NCBI GenBank assembly: GCA_947630535.1
Contig: CANRHZ010000001.1
Coordinates: 62,001 to 126,000 of the forward strand
DNA: 64,000 nt
From: Candidatus Gastranaerophilales bacterium
Lineage (GTDB): Bacteria > Cyanobacteriota > Vampirovibrionia > Gastranaerophilales > Gastranaerophilaceae
Reading direction: 5' to 3'
Part shown: piece by piece, positions 63,498-64,000 of the stretch
Position numbering within the stretch: the stretch's first letter is position 1
Layout of the letters: every line of letters starts with the position of its first letter
Translations under genes and position numbers: made by a program
The notes under the pieces: generated by a model
What the model was told of the DNA's origin: nothing
What the model saw: the letters and a program-made list of their open reading frames with translations, nothing else
The model's database searches: none

Positions 63498-64000
63498 ATG
63501 GAAAAAATTCAAATAAAAATCGCAGATGTATTAATAGGTAAAGGCGCACCCGTTTCCGTTCAATCCATGACAAATACACCGACTGATGATGTTCAAAAAA
63601 CAATAAAGCAGATAAACGAATTAAAAGAAGCAGGGTGTGATATTGTAAGGCTTGCCGTTTTAAATTCAAACTGTGCGGATAAAATAAAAGAGATTAAAAA
63701 TAAAACAGATATTCCTCTTGTTGCCGATATTCATTTTGATTACAGACTGGCGCTTAGGGCTATTGATATGGGAATAGACGCTCTAAGGTTAAACCCCGGA
63801 AACATAGGGGGAGAAGAGCATATAAAGCTTGTAGTTGATAAGGCAAAAAAAAATAACATACCGATAAGAATAGGAATTAACGGCGGTTCTTTAGAAAAAT
63901 ATTTATATGAAGATAATAAGATGTCCCTTGCGGATAAAATGGTAAAAAGCGCACTGGACAATATAAAAATATTGGAAGATAAAGATTTTAATTTAATAAA
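63498..64000 (+). CDS. ispG: 4-hydroxy-3-methylbut-2-enyl diphosphate synthase, N-terminal part (runs off the window)
   Basis: Penultimate enzyme of the MEP isoprenoid pathway, an Fe-S protein. About 167 residues are in the window: ADVLIGKGAPVSVQSMTNTP (family signature), GCDIVRLAVLN, PLVADIHFDYRLALRAIDMG, LRLNPGNIGG and IPIRIGINGGSLEK are standard. The Fe-S cysteines lie in the missing C-terminal part. AAAGGA precedes ATG 63498. It is divergent from the metallophosphoesterase, with a good promoter between. Confidence 0.96.
   Translation, partial: MEKIQIKIADVLIGKGAPVSVQSMTNTPTDDVQKTIKQINELKEAGCDIVRLAVLNSNCADKIKEIKNKTDIPLVADIHFDYRLALRAIDMGIDALRLNPGNIGGEEHIKLVVDKAKKNNIPIRIGINGGSLEKYLYEDNKMSLADKMVKSALDNIKILEDKDFNLI

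Overview
The window is AT-rich, densely coded DNA from a Gram-negative-type bacterium, most likely a non-photosynthetic relative of Cyanobacteria (Melainabacteria / Vampirovibrionia, probably Gastranaerophilales). The strongest evidence is the RNA polymerase: rpoB is followed by a split beta-prime subunit (rpoC1, then rpoC2 with its own start and ribosome binding site), which is the cyanobacterial arrangement. rpoB also stands apart from any ribosomal-protein genes. A 51-codon ORF at 36625-36780 resembles the cyanobacterial omega subunit. There are no photosynthesis genes. I see no tRNA, rRNA, CRISPR array, insertion sequence or prophage.

Layout. 1-2500: trigger factor (partial), a nanE-nanK pair for N-acetylmannosamine use, and rsmG. 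2489-4753: a STAND-like ATPase with TPR repeats, translationally coupled to rsmG. 4908-14420: an apparent four-gene operon of two membrane-associated proteins of unknown function and two unusual GH13 (alpha-amylase-like) proteins without signal peptides, closed by a strong terminator. 14460-24924: a secreted SH3-like protein, rpoB-rpoC1-rpoC2, and a small secreted protein. 24926-30180: leuA, a second pair of small membrane proteins, a short hypothetical protein, a CoA-disulfide-reductase-like flavoenzyme and rsmD. 30186-34520: an EF-hand protein, an exported M16 peptidase and a radical SAM/SPASM protein. 34633-38424: dnaA, an FtsB/DivIC-like protein, the omega candidate, glutaredoxin, a TPR protein and yebC. 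38425-43961: a UvrD-type helicase fused to a nuclease, convergent with comEC. 44097-49076: surface or secreted hypotheticals, pth, an XRE-like regulator and a LysM membrane protein. 49120-57761: alsT-bioF on the plus strand, then leuS, an MFS transporter, pyrG and gatC on the minus strand. 57854-61504: two orphan response regulators, a pentapeptide-repeat protein and two exported coiled-coil paralogues. 61505-64000: a TPR protein, a metallophosphoesterase and ispG (partial).

Three things stand out. (1) Six genes have a TATAAT or TAAAAT box 6-8 nt before an ATG and no Shine-Dalgarno sequence, which suggests leaderless mRNAs are common here. (2) Lineage-specific membrane proteins occur at two loci, share a membrane motif, and at one locus sit in an operon with divergent GH13 proteins. 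(3) EF-hand-type loops recur in otherwise unrelated proteins. Two genes (dnaA and the LysM gene) are also preceded by tiny ORFs whose stop overlaps the gene's start as ATGA.
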